Below, piece after piece: positions 37,701 through 46,494 of a stretch of DNA of 64,000 nucleotides. The notes beneath the pieces were generated by a model. It had not been told where the DNA came from. It saw only the letters and a program-made list of their open reading frames with translations, and made no database searches. The number at the start of each line of letters is the position of its first letter. The stretch's first letter is position 1. The position numbers were made by a program, and so were the translations under genes. The DNA lies in the NCBI GenBank assembly GCA_018105865.1, contig CM030832.1:18487519-18551518 (forward strand). Direction: 5' to 3'. The stretch comes from Metaphire vulgaris (Eukaryota > Annelida > Clitellata > Crassiclitellata > Megascolecidae).

Positions 37701-40700
37701 GCAGCAGCGACTTCTTTTGAATCGTTCGCTTCCAAGCTAAAATCGCACTTGTTTCGGAAATCTTACTGTGATTGATTGTAAATCGCTCTTGCCTATGGCC
37801 TTAGTCGTGTTATAGCGTTTGGATAAATTAGCTGATTAATAATAATAACTAGAAAGATGCTTAATAATAATAATGCAGGATAATACTAAAACCCAATCAT
37901 TGAATTCATGCTGCTGAACAACGTTTCAATGAGGTACATACGCCATTAGCCAAGCTCTGGACGCCAGCAACGCACGTCGGAACCGGCGGGCCGTACAGAG
38001 GTGCCGTTAGCTTCGCGAGTTGTAGGCCTCACACTATGACGCTGCAACGCGGCCGTCAAGCGGCGTGGCCGTGGCTGTGGTTTTGTGGCCAGCGTCTTAA
38101 CCGGTCAGCGTTAAGCCGGGTGGCGTTCAGCGGGTCGCATTTAAGCCGCATTTACCGGCCTAAGATTCCAGAACGACCAATCAGAACGCTCACCCAGCTA
38201 ACCAATCAGAACGCTTGAAGGTAACGAATGAGAATTCACACAGCCAACCAATCAGAACGCTCACAGCCAACCAATCATTATTTTGAAAGTAACAGACATA
38301 CAGAGCAAGGATCTTAATATTATACAAAAAATGCTCGTTTGGCCAAAGCTTCTCTCTTCGCTCGCAGTGCAGGCTCGCTTCGTCGAGGCAACGAATATTC
38401 CAACAAACAAATTAAACATAAACTGCTTACACAAATCGGGCCTAAATGTGCTCTATAAAATTAGCCTTAAATAAGCGTAACCGCATCTTTCTAACGTTTA
38501 TAACCGCTGAGATATAGTTGCTATTGAAGCTCCTATTCACCATTCGGCACTGCACAAAAATGTCTCTAACTTAACTACCGTAATAATCGATGAATAATTA
38601 ATGTGCTCTATAAAATTAGCTTTTTCAGCGTAATCAAATCTTTCTAACGTTTATAACATCTGAGATATAGGTGCTATCTTAAGCTCCTATTCACCATTCG
38701 GCGCTGCACAAACATGCATTTAATTTAACTAATAATCGATGAATAATTAATTCCTTTGCAAGAAACCCGGGGATAAAAATTTGAGGAATCGATAGAAACG
38801 TAAGGAATTATAAAAGGGACCTTTAAAGTTTAAAGTACTAAACGGAACATTTGAAACTCATAATGCTAATCTATAGGGCATGACGTTGCACATTTGCGTC
38901 AGATTGCGGTAGATTTTCGTAGCTATGCAAAAATCTAAAAATGCTAATCTATAGGGCATGACGTTGCACATTTGCGTCAGATTGCGGTAGATTTCATAGC
39001 TATGCAAAAATCTCAAAATGCTAATCTATAGGGCATGACGTTGCACATTTGCGTCAGATTGCGGTAGATTTCGTAGCTATGCAAAAATCTCATAATGCTA
39101 ATCTATAGGGCATGACGTTGCACATTTGCGTCAGATTGCGGTAGATTTTCGTAGCTATGCAAAAATCTCATAATGCTAATCTATAGGGCATGACGTTGCA
39201 CATTTGCGTCAGATTGCGGTAGATTTCGTAGCTATGCAAAAATCTCAAAATGCTAATCTATAGGGCATGACGTTGCACATTTGCGTCAGATTGCGGTAGA
39301 TTTCGTAGCTATGCAAAAATGTCATAATGCTAATCTATAGGGCATGACGTTGCACATTTGCGTCAGATTGCGGTAGATTTCGTAGCTATGCAAAAATCTC
39401 ATAATGCTAATCTATAGGGCATGACGTTGCACATTTGCGTCAGATGGTAGATGATAGCTATGCAAAAATCTCAAAATGCTAATCTATAGGGCATGACGTT
39501 GCACATTTGCGTCAGATTGCGGTAGATTTCCGTAGCTATGCAAAAATGTCATAATGCTAATCTATAGGGCATGACGTTGCACATTTGCGTCAGATTGCGG
39601 TAGATTTCGTAGCTATGCAAAAATGTCATAATGCTAATCTATAGGGCATGACGTTGCACATTTTCAAATTGCATGTAGATTTCGGGAGGGGGAGGGGGTT
39701 ATATTCCGGAGGCACACAGCCAAGCTCAACCAAAGGGATGGTTGGTTGGGAGATGGATGGGGAGAGGGGTGGAAGAGGATGGGGAGGAGGGGTGGAGGGA
39801 AGGGGTGGAGGAAGGGGGTTGGGAGAGGGTTGGGAGGAAGGGGGTTGGGAAGAGGGGTGGAGGAAGGGGTTGGGAGAGGGTTTGGGGGTTGGAAGGGAAG
39901 GGGAGAGGGTTTGGGGGTTGGGGAGGAGGAAGGGGTTGGGAGAGGAGGGGGTGGAAAGAGGGTGGGGAGGGGAAGGGGTGGGGAGGGGAGGGGTTTGTTT
40001 GAGAGAGGGATGGGCTCTGACGGGAGAGGGAAAGGAACGGGGTTTGAGCTGCATTTAAGACGCTTCAACGCTCCGTTGATTAGAAAATAATAGACAATGG
40101 TTGTCAATGGCAGCAGCCTCGTGCACAGCCCAGGACAGAGGTTACGCAATTCGATTGTTACACAGTTTTGATTAAACAATAGACAATGGTTGTCAATGGC
40201 AACAGCCTCGTGCACAGCCCAGGACAGAGGTTACGCATTCGATGAAGTTCGCAACGTCGATTGGTGACCAATGAGAACGCTTGAAGGCAACAGACAAACT
40301 GGACAAACAGAGCAAGAATCTTAATATTATAAATAATAATAATAATAAAGTGATAATGGCACAATTAAGTACATGTATTAGCCACCAGGCCCGTCGGAAC
40401 TGGGGGTACAGAGGTGCAGTTGTATCCCCTAGAAGGCAAAAGCTATGGCTGCAGTTTACCCTCTTGTGTCAGATTCATAAGGAGGAACAGCTAATGACAT
40501 ACCAATGTACAAAATGGCCAATGAAATGCACCCCTTCTAAAAATTCATTCCAACGGGCCTATTAACCACTGCAATTTTTTTGACAGTTACAAACTTTAGC
40601 ATATTATTTTCATACTTTTGCTTATTGCTTTAGGTGTAATTCATAGAAATTGCATTTTTTGAAGGTTTGGCTCTGTCATCGTGGTCCATTCTTAAAAACG

Positions 40701-41300
40701 CCACTTCCAGAAAATGTCACTCAGGCTCCTGGCATTAAAGAAGTTACAAATAATGATTCTGCAATCCTTGACGATGGTCAGATTTTGAAGAATCTTGATG
40801 TCATAGCATTTTGCACTGGATATCTCTATTCATTTCCATTTCTTTCAGAAGACTGTCGTTGCACAGTCACAGAGCATCAGAGGGTGATGTCCCTTTATAA
40901 GCATCTTGTGCACAGTCATTTCACAACACTGTCATTCATAGGCATACTTAAGAGTATTGTCCCTTTTCCAGCATACCACTCCCAAGTTCAGTTTGTCTTG
41001 GCAGCTCTTAGTGGACAAATGAAGCTGCCTAAAGAAGAAGAAATGGAAGACGATATTAAGAAAGATTTCGAATGGCGTATGTCTCAAGGAATGCCATTAA
41101 ATGCTGCACATACCATGGGAGGTTTGCAGTGGGATTACTATGATCATCTTGCACATCTTGCTGGATTTGAATGCATGCCTCCTGTTTTCAGAAAACTCTA
41201 CAGCTGCTGTCATGAATTAATTGTTGAAAACATTCTAGTTTATAGGAAACATAACTTCTCTCTGCTGAGCAATGAAGAATATACAATCTGTAATTTTTAA
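25602..41300 (+). CDS. Flavin-containing monooxygenase, five coding exons
   Basis: An NADPH- and FAD-dependent monooxygenase that oxygenates soft nucleophiles (N, S) in small molecules. The closest type is the invertebrate 'FMO GS-OX-like' group. The coding exons are 25602-25798, 28949-29087, 30258-30397, 34635-34812 and 40665-41300. All have GT..AG borders and compatible phases, giving 1290 bases and 429 residues with no frame break. FAD-binding GAGAAG is at residues 9-14. The FMO signature FxGxxxHxxxY (FSGEIFHSHSY) is at 175-185. The NADPH-binding Gly motif GAKSSG is at 200-205. The FCTGY variant of the ATG-box is at 267-271. The length fits this subfamily, which lacks the long C-terminal membrane anchor of vertebrate FMOs. 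A cytosolic enzyme is likely. Introns are 1.2-5.9 kb and full of transposons, yet every exon is intact, so the gene is probably functional. Confidence 0.93.
25799..26563. other. Intron 1 of the monooxygenase, unassigned part
   Basis: No exon or bordered repeat is seen. Partial direct repeats resembling each other (CCTAAGGTTGACTCAG near 26080 and CCTAAGGTCAACTCAG near 26340) suggest an old local duplication of about 260 bases. Confidence 0.4.
26564..27306. mobile_element. pogo/Tigger-like non-autonomous element (743 bp)
   Basis: The ends CAGTGGACTCCACTTAATCG and AATTAAGCGGGTTTCACTG are inverted repeats with TA duplications at both sides (26562-26563 and 27307-27308). Repeated AATCGCATAA motifs lie near the left end. 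No clear transposase frame is present. Confidence 0.82.
27420..27600. repeat. AGTAATC/GATTACT-rich repeat
   Basis: Dense repeats of AGTAATCTATTACTGATTACT-like units occur. This looks like the end of a MITE, but borders and duplication cannot be fixed. Confidence 0.45.
27867..28837. mobile_element. hAT-like element CAGGGCCATATTAAGG (971 bp)
   Basis: The ends CAGGGCCATATTAAGG and CCTTAATCTGGCCCTG are inverted repeats. The exact 8-bp duplication GATCTTAT is at 27859-27866 and 28838-28845. The AT-rich interior has repeated TTAAAATTT and is interrupted by the Tigger MITE 28529-28703. Confidence 0.93.
28529..28703. mobile_element. Tigger-like MITE (175 bp)
   Basis: CAGTAGAACCTCGTTATATC at the left and GATATAACGAGGTTCTACTG at the right are near-perfect inverted repeats with flanking TA dinucleotides. 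It is inserted into the hAT element 27867-28837. Confidence 0.9.
28949..29087 (+). CDS. Flavin monooxygenase exon 2
   Basis: The acceptor TATGCTAG ends at 28948. The exon completes the arginine codon and reads RTNLPKELMAFPDFPF, a stretch conserved in FMOs. Donor CGC/GTAAGT in phase 0. Confidence 0.92.
29390..30187 (+). repeat. Unclassified repeat with LINE/SINE-like tail
   Basis: GC-richer than the surrounding intron. It ends in GCTATATAAGAACGCTG followed by (TTAC)n at 30165-30187, the kind of 3' end used by LINEs and their SINE partners. Open frames inside have no recognised domain. Confidence 0.4.
30258..30397 (+). CDS. Flavin monooxygenase exon 3
   Basis: The acceptor AATTGAAG is weak. 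The exon begins FETEV, completing FIRFETEV as in the family, and ends in LVCNG. Donor ATGG/GTGAGT in phase 2. Confidence 0.9.
30590..31602. mobile_element. Non-autonomous hAT element (1013 bp)
   Basis: It begins CAGGGTTGTCCAACTGGC and ends GGTTGGACAATGCTG. The exact 8-bp duplication TGCTAGAT is at 30582-30589 and 31603-31610. GCGGCCCGCGGGCC-type subterminal motifs are present. It lies in monooxygenase intron 3 and carries a nested MITE at 31279-31462. Confidence 0.93.
31279..31462. mobile_element. CAGTGGCGTCATTTA MITE, nested (184 bp)
   Basis: The ends CAGTGGCGTCATTTA and TAAATGATGCCTCTG are inverted. The exact 8-bp duplication CTTATTTT is at 31271-31278 and 31463-31470. Confidence 0.92.
31811..32646. 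mobile_element. AATTACAATTAC-rich MITE (836 bp)
   Basis: The ends CAGACATGGGTCAATTAA and TTGTAATTGACCCAAGTCTG form inverted repeats. Both subterminal regions are built of AATTACAATTACA repeats. The 8-bp duplication is not resolved. Confidence 0.72.
32650..33160. repeat. Possible mariner/Tigger-like remnant
   Basis: GACGAACTTGAAGTGAAC..GTTATATCC at the left and a diverged inverted counterpart ending TTATTACAGAATTTTACTGT near 33113-33156 suggest an old TA-flanked element. Identity is too low to fix borders. Confidence 0.35.
33160..33932. other. Intron 3 sequence, nothing assigned
   Basis: AT-rich with no recognisable exon or repeat borders. Confidence 0.4.
33933..34497 (+). mobile_element. 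Non-autonomous Helitron-like element (565 bp)
   Basis: It begins TCTATCATATTAAGATCC directly after an A. It ends with a GC-rich hairpin (GCGAGCGAAGCGAGC type) 10 or so bases before CTAG, then a T. That is the Helitron pattern: 5' TC, 3' hairpin plus CTRR, insertion between A and T, no target duplication. An internal tandem duplication of about 70 bases (GGTAGACGGTTTAG..) is present. There is no Rep/helicase. Copies or pieces occur at 37849-38326, 40250-40345 and 59149-59719, all on the - strand. Confidence 0.8.
34635..34812 (+). CDS. Flavin monooxygenase exon 4 (NADPH site)
   Basis: The acceptor ATATTTTCAG ends at 34634. It encodes HYTEPFIPNIPG, the FxGxxxHxxxY signature and the GAKSSG dinucleotide-binding turn. 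Donor AAG/GTTTGT in phase 0. Confidence 0.92.
34915..35450 (-). pseudogene. RTE-like LINE ORF remnant
   Basis: On the - strand, translated pieces resemble the end of the reverse transcriptase and the thumb region of RTE-clade LINEs: GLKINYEKSKEMVV, then NIDLDVNVRIWKASAVFRHL and TTIVITTILYASETW. The order matches the family. Stops and shifts interrupt it. Confidence 0.7.
35470..37400 (-). mobile_element. CR1-like LINE, inverted 5' segment
   Basis: On the - strand the order is linker (AAKGNYKLTWTVINSLIG near 36790), then reverse transcriptase with SSAFDTVNHEILLHHF and YGVPQGSVLGPILF (about 35970-36160). Next come the YADDCQIY box (near 35870-35895), NRLKMNPSKTGL, and the VIFDSKLSFAAHV region ending near 35520. 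Several frame breaks show it is dead. It is directly joined at 37400-37412 to a + strand segment carrying the rest of the same type of ORF, which indicates one inverted insertion. Confidence 0.82.
37412..37848 (+). mobile_element. CR1-like LINE 3' segment with TAA tail
   Basis: The + strand encodes the C-terminal part of a LINE ORF2: HVTPLLKDNLHWLKIPERIA, then VLTYRALND and VLGERS, with one frame shift before the WN.LPDE region. It ends in a short 3' region and a TAA-rich tail at 37837-37848. It continues where the inverted segment 35470-37400 stops. Confidence 0.85.
37849..38326 (-). mobile_element. Helitron-like copy, 3' end at left
   Basis: It starts at CTAG 37849-37852 followed by AAAGATGC, matching the 3' end of the element 33933-34497 in reverse, though the GC hairpin is replaced by a TAA run. 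The right end reads GCAAGGATCTTAATATTATA, the family's 5' terminus, with the terminal TC lost. Confidence 0.65.
38448..38752. repeat. Two-copy tandem duplication, 155-bp unit
   Basis: GTGCTCTATAAAATTAGC at 38448 recurs at 38603. Both copies continue through TTTCTAACGTTTATAAC, GAGATATAG, CTCCTATTCACCATTCGG and AATAATCGATGAATAATTAA. Confidence 0.88.
38866..39670. repeat. 77-bp minisatellite, 11 copies
   Basis: GGGCATGACGTTGCAC recurs at 38876, 38954, 39031, 39108, 39186, 39263, 39340, 39417, 39489, 39567 and 39644. Spacing is 77-78 except one 72. Copies are almost identical, which points to recent amplification or ongoing homogenisation. It lies between two Helitron-end fragments in monooxygenase intron 4. 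Confidence 0.97.
39684..40050. repeat. G-rich polypurine tract
   Basis: About 310 bases from 39736 onward are almost all G and A on the + strand, with many GGGG and GGGGG runs in GGGAGGGGTGGAGG-like units. The long open frames through it are repeat artefacts. G-quadruplex or triplex formation is plausible. Confidence 0.9.
40084..40345 (-). repeat. 92-bp duplication plus Helitron 5' end
   Basis: TAGACAATGGTTGTCAATGGC through CAGGACAGAGGTTACGCA occurs at 40090 and again at 40182. The segment then continues as AATGAGAACGCTTGAAGGCAACAGAC..GCAAGAATCTTAATATTATA, the 5' end of the Helitron family on the - strand. Confidence 0.75.
40665..41300 (+). CDS. Flavin monooxygenase exon 5 (C-terminal half)
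   Basis: Acceptor TTTTTTGAAG ends at 40664. It encodes residues 219-429, including HRGP, FCTGY and a long C-terminal helical region, and stops at TAA 41298-41300. A GAT repeat begins 117 bases downstream and may lie in the 3' untranslated region. Confidence 0.93.
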   Translation, partial: VWLCHRGPFLKTPLPENVTQAPGIKEVTNNDSAILDDGQILKNLDVIAFCTGYLYSFPFLSEDCRCTVTEHQRVMSLYKHLVHSHFTTLSFIGILKSIVPFPAYHSQVQFVLAALSGQMKLPKEEEMEDDIKKDFEWRMSQGMPLNAAHTMGGLQWDYYDHLAHLAGFECMPPVFRKLYSCCHELIVENILVYRKHNFSLLSNEEYTICNF

Positions 41301-41417
41301 AAACCACAAAACCGAATGTATCTGGCTTGTTTTATACCACATATAGACAACACTTAAACATATATTATCATAGTAGTGTTAATCATTACCCTGTGCTCTT
41401 GGACAGTAAAATAATAG

Positions 41418-41949
<532 letters not shown>

Positions 41950-42483
41950 AGTCACAAGAACAATGCACTTTTATAGCACCACCTCAGATACATGAAGGTA
42001 TCAGTCAATGGCACTCCATATACAACCTCAAAGGATCAAGAGAATTTCAGAAATCAGTCAGACAAGCTATGAATGAAAAGCGAACTGGAAAAGATGTGTT
42101 TTAAGCAGCATTCCCTTTAAGCTGTGCACATGTGCGCACACAGAGGTCACAAGACAAGCACACAAAGGAAAAAATGAAGCGCACACATTTTTTCCAGAAA
42201 ATTTTCACTGCTTATGCATGCTTACTGATAAATAAATATACATGCTTTCTTGTGAACTTGTAGTGGCTGCTTGCAATTATTACTGGTCTAGACTATGACT
42301 AAAAGATCTTTATTTAATTTTTATGCAAAGCACCAGGTTCCAAATATAAATAAAAATTAGAAGAACAGAAAGTCAGCGATAGAAATGTCTGAAAATAGAG
42401 GTCCAAAATGAAAACGATCAGCAACTTCACTTAAGAGTTCATGGTTGTGCTTGATTGTGAGCAGTTTCAAGATTTATCGAAGC
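41950..42483. other. Downstream flank of the monooxygenase
   Basis: No gene is recognised. AATAAATA at 42230-42237 and ATAAATAAAA near 42349 could act as polyadenylation signals if the transcript runs through the GAT array. Confidence 0.35.
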
Positions 42484-42600
42484 TGAAGGAACATGTCTGG
42501 ACATGAAGGAACATGTCTGGACATGAAGGAACATGTCTGGACATGAAGGAACATGTCTGGACATGAAGGAACATGTCTGGACATGGAGGGACATGTCTGG
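42484..42600. repeat. 20-bp tandem repeat, about 6 copies
   Basis: The unit GAAGGAACATGTCTGGACAT is repeated with a last diverged copy (GGAGGGACATGTCTGG). Each unit contains GAACATGTCT or GGACATGTCT, a perfect match to the p53-family half-site RRRCWWGYYY. Confidence 0.95.
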
Positions 42601-42753
42601 CATTCAGTGCAGACTGTGAATGACGATTTAGCTCAAAGAATATGCTGCAGAATGAGGGGATGAATCAATTGATGGTAGAGTCGGGTAGACTCTAATTGCA
42701 TAAAATCAGAATGCCTAAAATCTAGATGGTATTGCTCTAATTAATTACTAGAG

Positions 42754-43124
42754 CAGCGGTTCTCAACCTTTATAGTGCCGCGACCCCTTCAATTCAATTC
42801 CCTATTATGTGGCGACCCCCAACCATGTAATCACTTTTGTTCATAATGTAGGGCCTAAACTTTTTAAAAATAATAATAATTCTGCAACAATTAGAATGTT
42901 TGAAATCATTCTAATTCAATTGTCTGCAATGTCTATCCTTGAATGGCAATTCTAGTTTTTAAAAACCAGTAACTTAGTAACTACCAATGGGAAAATTTTG
43001 TGCAATTATAAGTTTTGCGCATCAAAAAAGAGACAACCCCATATTTTTGAAGGTTTCAGGCAACCCCTGGCAAATCGTCATTCGACCCCCGTCGGGGTTG
43101 CGACCCACAGGTTGAGAACCGCTG
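42754..43124. mobile_element. Non-autonomous hAT element (371 bp)
   Basis: The ends CAGCGGTTCTCAACC and GGTTGAGAACCGCTG are perfect inverted repeats. The exact 8-bp duplication TACTAGAG is at 42746-42753 and 43125-43132. GCGACCCC motifs lie near both ends. Confidence 0.95.
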
Positions 43125-43206
43125 TACTAGAGGAATACTATCTAGACATTCTGATGCACAGTAAGAGTCTTCTTGAAGGAAACGCAATTGACCTGGATTG
43201 AATGGA

Positions 43207-43541
43207 CAGTGGCGTAGCCAGGGGGGTTGGGGGTTAAAACTCCCATTGGCTGCCGAAAACAATATTTTTAATGGGTTTCCATGCATTTTTAATTTTTTGA
43301 TGCAACTTTGGGGTCAAACCCCCCTTGGCTATAGACTGTAAAGGTTTAAGTAAGAGGCAAGGACCTTTTTTGCTTGTCATGTCAAAAACTAGCGGTGATA
43401 ACGTTTTTTTGCTTGTCACGTCAAAAAAAACTAAAGGTGATAACGTTTTCTTTTTGCTTGTCAGGATTTTTGCAAAGTTGGTCATGGTCAAAACCAAAAA
43501 CCAACCCCCCCCCGCTTCCGGAAATCCTGGCTACGCCACTG
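43207..43541. mobile_element. CAGTGGCGTAGCCA MITE, intact copy (335 bp)
   Basis: The ends CAGTGGCGTAGCCAGG and CCTGGCTACGCCACTG are perfect inverted repeats. The exact 8-bp duplication TGAATGGA is at 43199-43206 and 43542-43549. Three cassette copies (TTTTTTGCTTGTCA type) lie in tandem at 43366-43465. Confidence 0.95.
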
Positions 43542-43549
43542 TGAATGGA

Positions 43550-44054
43550 CATATATTGTAGGGATCGAAGAGAGAAACTCTCAAGTCATGGAAATCATAA
43601 TCCCTTTACAAATTTGTAATGCTTCATGTGATGCTTGATTTTTAACTACTAAATGTCTCATATTGTTAAACTGCATGTGTTCATATTCTAAACTGATGTG
43701 AAAATTGTAAGCAGTGGATCATTGCTTAATAACAGTGTTCTGAGACATATTAACTTTTGGCAAGTAAGTTGGCCTAATGTTGATTTTCGGCAAATCCTCA
43801 ATGCACACAAAAGTTGACTTTCCATGTAAAATTTTGCACACAAGAAATTTCATGTGCACACGGACTACAAAAAATTAGAAGGAACATTGTTTTAAAGTCC
43901 ACAATGGCCCTTTGAATTATTAAATGACCTCAATTTATGTGCATAATTAAAGTTTTTTGAGGCAATTTTATGGAAAATTAGAAAAAATATTTTGGAAAAA
44001 TTTCTGTGAAAATTTTATGGAAACTTTGCCTGTACCTCACATTTTACAATTGAT
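43550..44054. other. AT-rich spacer, nothing assigned
   Basis: No open frame, RNA or bordered repeat was recognised. Confidence 0.4.
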
Positions 44055-44255
44055 CATGGGCGTCTGCAGAATTTTTCCAGGGGGTGCAAAACAGGGTCCT
44101 GACCGTCTTGTGACGAAAGAAATGAAAAATTTTTCCAGGGAGGTGCAAAACAAGGTTTTGTGATGAAAGAAACAAGTAATTTTACTTTTTTCATAACCAC
44201 AATTTTTTCAGGGGGTGCAATTGCACCCCTTTGCGTCCCCCTCTGGACGCCCATG
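44055..44255. mobile_element. CATGGGCGTC MITE (201 bp)
   Basis: CATGGGCGTCTGCAG and CTGGACGCCCATG are inverted. The flanks CAATTGAT and CAATTACT match at 6 of 8. CAGGGGGTGCAA modules occur three times. Confidence 0.75.
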
Positions 44256-44599
44256 CAATTACTGTGCATAATTAGAGTGCTTTATTTACTGATCAATGCA
44301 TGTAGCACTTGCTGATAGCTGTGCAATCAGTGTGCATATATTGTGTTTTTACGCACATTTCTTTAACGCTATTGTTGATAATTATTTATTGCTGATGCAG
44401 TACACTAAAACTATGTGTTGTTATTATTTAAAGAGTAAGGTAGCTTAGGAGGCTAAGTATACAGTGGTTTTCACACAGACTTACTTAGACTCCTAAACCA
44501 CTTTAAATCACATTACTATTATAGGCCTATAGACATAATCACATAAAACCTGATGATGTACAGTACAGTGTAGTACATCTGTGCAGTGCAGTACATCTG

Positions 44600-44753
44600 C
44601 AGTGTTTTATCCAGGCCTGTTAAAGGGAGACCCCCACCGCAAAAATTCCCCATAAAATCCCGGCACGGACACAAATTTTTGCATTGAACTGCTCTCTTTC
44701 CCTCCGGCCAAGTCAATTTTCTCCCACAGGCCTGGAGTCTGGATAAAACACTG
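44600..44753. mobile_element. CAGTGTTTTATCCAGGC MITE (154 bp)
   Basis: CAGTGTTTTATCCAGGCCTG and CTGGATAAAACACTG are inverted ends. The 8-bp flanks match at 5 positions. It is related in its termini to 53682-53871. Confidence 0.7.
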
Positions 44754-44981
44754 CCTATCTGCTGTCCGATATAAAACTAAAAGGTATCGGGGCGGAAATC
44801 CTTTGCCAACGATTGCGTTGAGGAAGTCGATATTAACTGTGGGAATACAACGTGTGATATAGGATCGTGTCTCAATTAGGTAGTTTCTGGGCACATTCGT
44901 AACCGATGCATACTTAACGTTGGATCAACAGGGACCAGTTCATTTTTATCATAGGGCAGTGCTTTTTTCTAGAGAAAGGGG

Positions 44982-45274
44982 CAGTGGCGTAGCGAGGGGC
45001 AGAGGGGCGAAGCGCCCCAGGCGGCACTTGCCCTGGGCCCGGGCGGCATTTTCGTGATTTCCTAATTTTTTTATTAGCCTTTATTAGGGTTTTGCTTGTC
45101 AGACTTTTTAGAGACTTGATTGGTAAGGTTTTTTCCAGGAAATTTTGAAAATTTTCCGCCGCGAAAAGGCGGCACTTTTTATTTTCTCCTTTTGAAAGTT
45201 TTCCGCCGCGAAAAGGCGACATTTTTTATTTTCGCCCCAGCTAGGCGGCACTTTGCCTAGCTACGCCACTGCTG
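44982..45274. mobile_element. CAGTGGCGTAGCGAGG MITE
   Basis: The left end is CAGTGGCGTAGCGAGG and the right end is TAGCTACGCCACTG plus CTG. GAAAGGGG flanks both sides, at 44974-44981 and 45275-45282. Repeats of CCGCCGCGAAAAGGCGGCA lie inside. One cassette copy (TTGCTTGTCAGACTTTTT) is near 45092. Confidence 0.82.
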
Positions 45275-45298
45275 GAAAGGGGTTTAGGAGCTCATTTT

Positions 45299-45605
45299 CA
45301 GTGGCGTAGCCAAGGGGGGCTAAACCCCCTTGGCTGGCCGACCAAATATTTTTTTCTTACGTAGGCCTATTATTATTCTGTGGTTGGAGAGGCGCCAAAA
45401 TCGGGTCTAAGGTATAGCAAAAAAGAAGCAATTAAATGAATATAGTTGTACAGGGGCTGTCCGCGCACTTATATAGCTATATTAGGCCTATAACTAACTT
45501 AACCAAGCAAAATAATAGGTGACTATCTTCTTTGTTTCTCAGGATTTTCGAAGTTGGGAATGGTTGGTCGTAGCCCCCTTTTTAAAAATTCTCACTACGC
45601 CACTG
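45299..45605. mobile_element. CAGTGGCGTAGCCAAGG MITE (307 bp)
   Basis: The ends CAGTGGCGTAGCCAAGG and CACTACGCCACTG are inverted. The exact 8-bp duplication CTCATTTT is at 45291-45298 and 45606-45613. Confidence 0.93.
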
Positions 45606-45814
45606 CTCATTTTGCATTTGTTTTGTCGTAAGAAATTATAACTGGATGTGCCATTTGAACACTATAATTTAGACCTACAGGATATTAAAAGAAATAAACG
45701 TCTTTTACAAGAAACTGACAGAAACTCAGAGTTAATATATAATTAAAACTGTCCAGACTCCAGAGTAAAAGTTATGCAGAATACTGGTATTAGGCTTTAT
45801 ATCAACTACCAGAA

Positions 45815-45989
45815 CAAGGATATTTTTACACCCCCTAAAACCTCCAACACCCCCAATCTGAGACCGACACCTCCCACTTCCCAATCTGAGAGCCGGATGA
45901 CCTTTTTTGCTTGTCAGACTTTTTCGGCAGGGCACCCCAGAACATACCAACACCCCCCCCCCAAATTGATAATCCTATAAATGACTCTG
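45815..45989. mobile_element. CAGGGATATTT-family MITE (175 bp)
   Basis: The left end CAAGGATATTTTTACACC and right end AATCCTATAAATGACTCTG correspond to the inverted termini of the 51717-52841 element. The flanks TACCAGAA and TTCCAGAA match at 7 of 8. One cassette copy, ATGACCTTTTTTGCTTGTCAG, is at about 45898-45918. Confidence 0.85.
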
Positions 45990-45997
45990 TTCCAGAA

Positions 45998-46494
45998 TCT
46001 GGCAAAAAGGCGTGGGAACGCCGTTCCCGTGCGTTCGCATTGTACTTTGCACCAGCGGCTTCTACCCCTCCTCCCCCTTGCAGCCGGGCTCAATTTCCCT
46101 CACAAATTACAAATTCCCTCTGTTAATTTGCTCCCTTGTAGACTTAGTATTATATTCAGCTTTTTATCCTTTGTGTTAGGCATATAGCTATCATTGATTA
46201 TGTCACGGTCAGTTATTTTCAATCAATATCAGGCTCGGTTCAGTTCAGATTAGTAGCAAAATATTCCCGCCCCCCGCCCCCATTTTCCAGACGCAGCTGC
46301 GCCCGCCTTAAATAGGGATAGAACTCCATAGAAGACCCTGCTTTGCACTGTCAGAGTTAATTGTGAATGCTGCTTCTGATGACGACAAGACGGCAGCGAC
46401 GATGAACTACAAGAATTGTCGGCTTAACTATACTAACTAGGCTTATACTGATTCTACAGAATGAACGTCGTGCTATCTTAATTATCACAAAAAG
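45998..46494. other. Spacer, nothing assigned
   Basis: C-rich patches occur near 46050-46085 and 46266-46284. No gene or bordered repeat is seen. Confidence 0.4.

Noticed and set aside
38866..39670. A CRISPR array, given the regular 77-bp repeats
   Set aside because: The repeat units are contiguous with no variable spacers, and the genome is eukaryotic. It is a minisatellite.
39626..40215. Proline-rich and glycine-rich frames of 86-183 codons
   Set aside because: They arise from the purine-rich tract and its complement and have no family resemblance.
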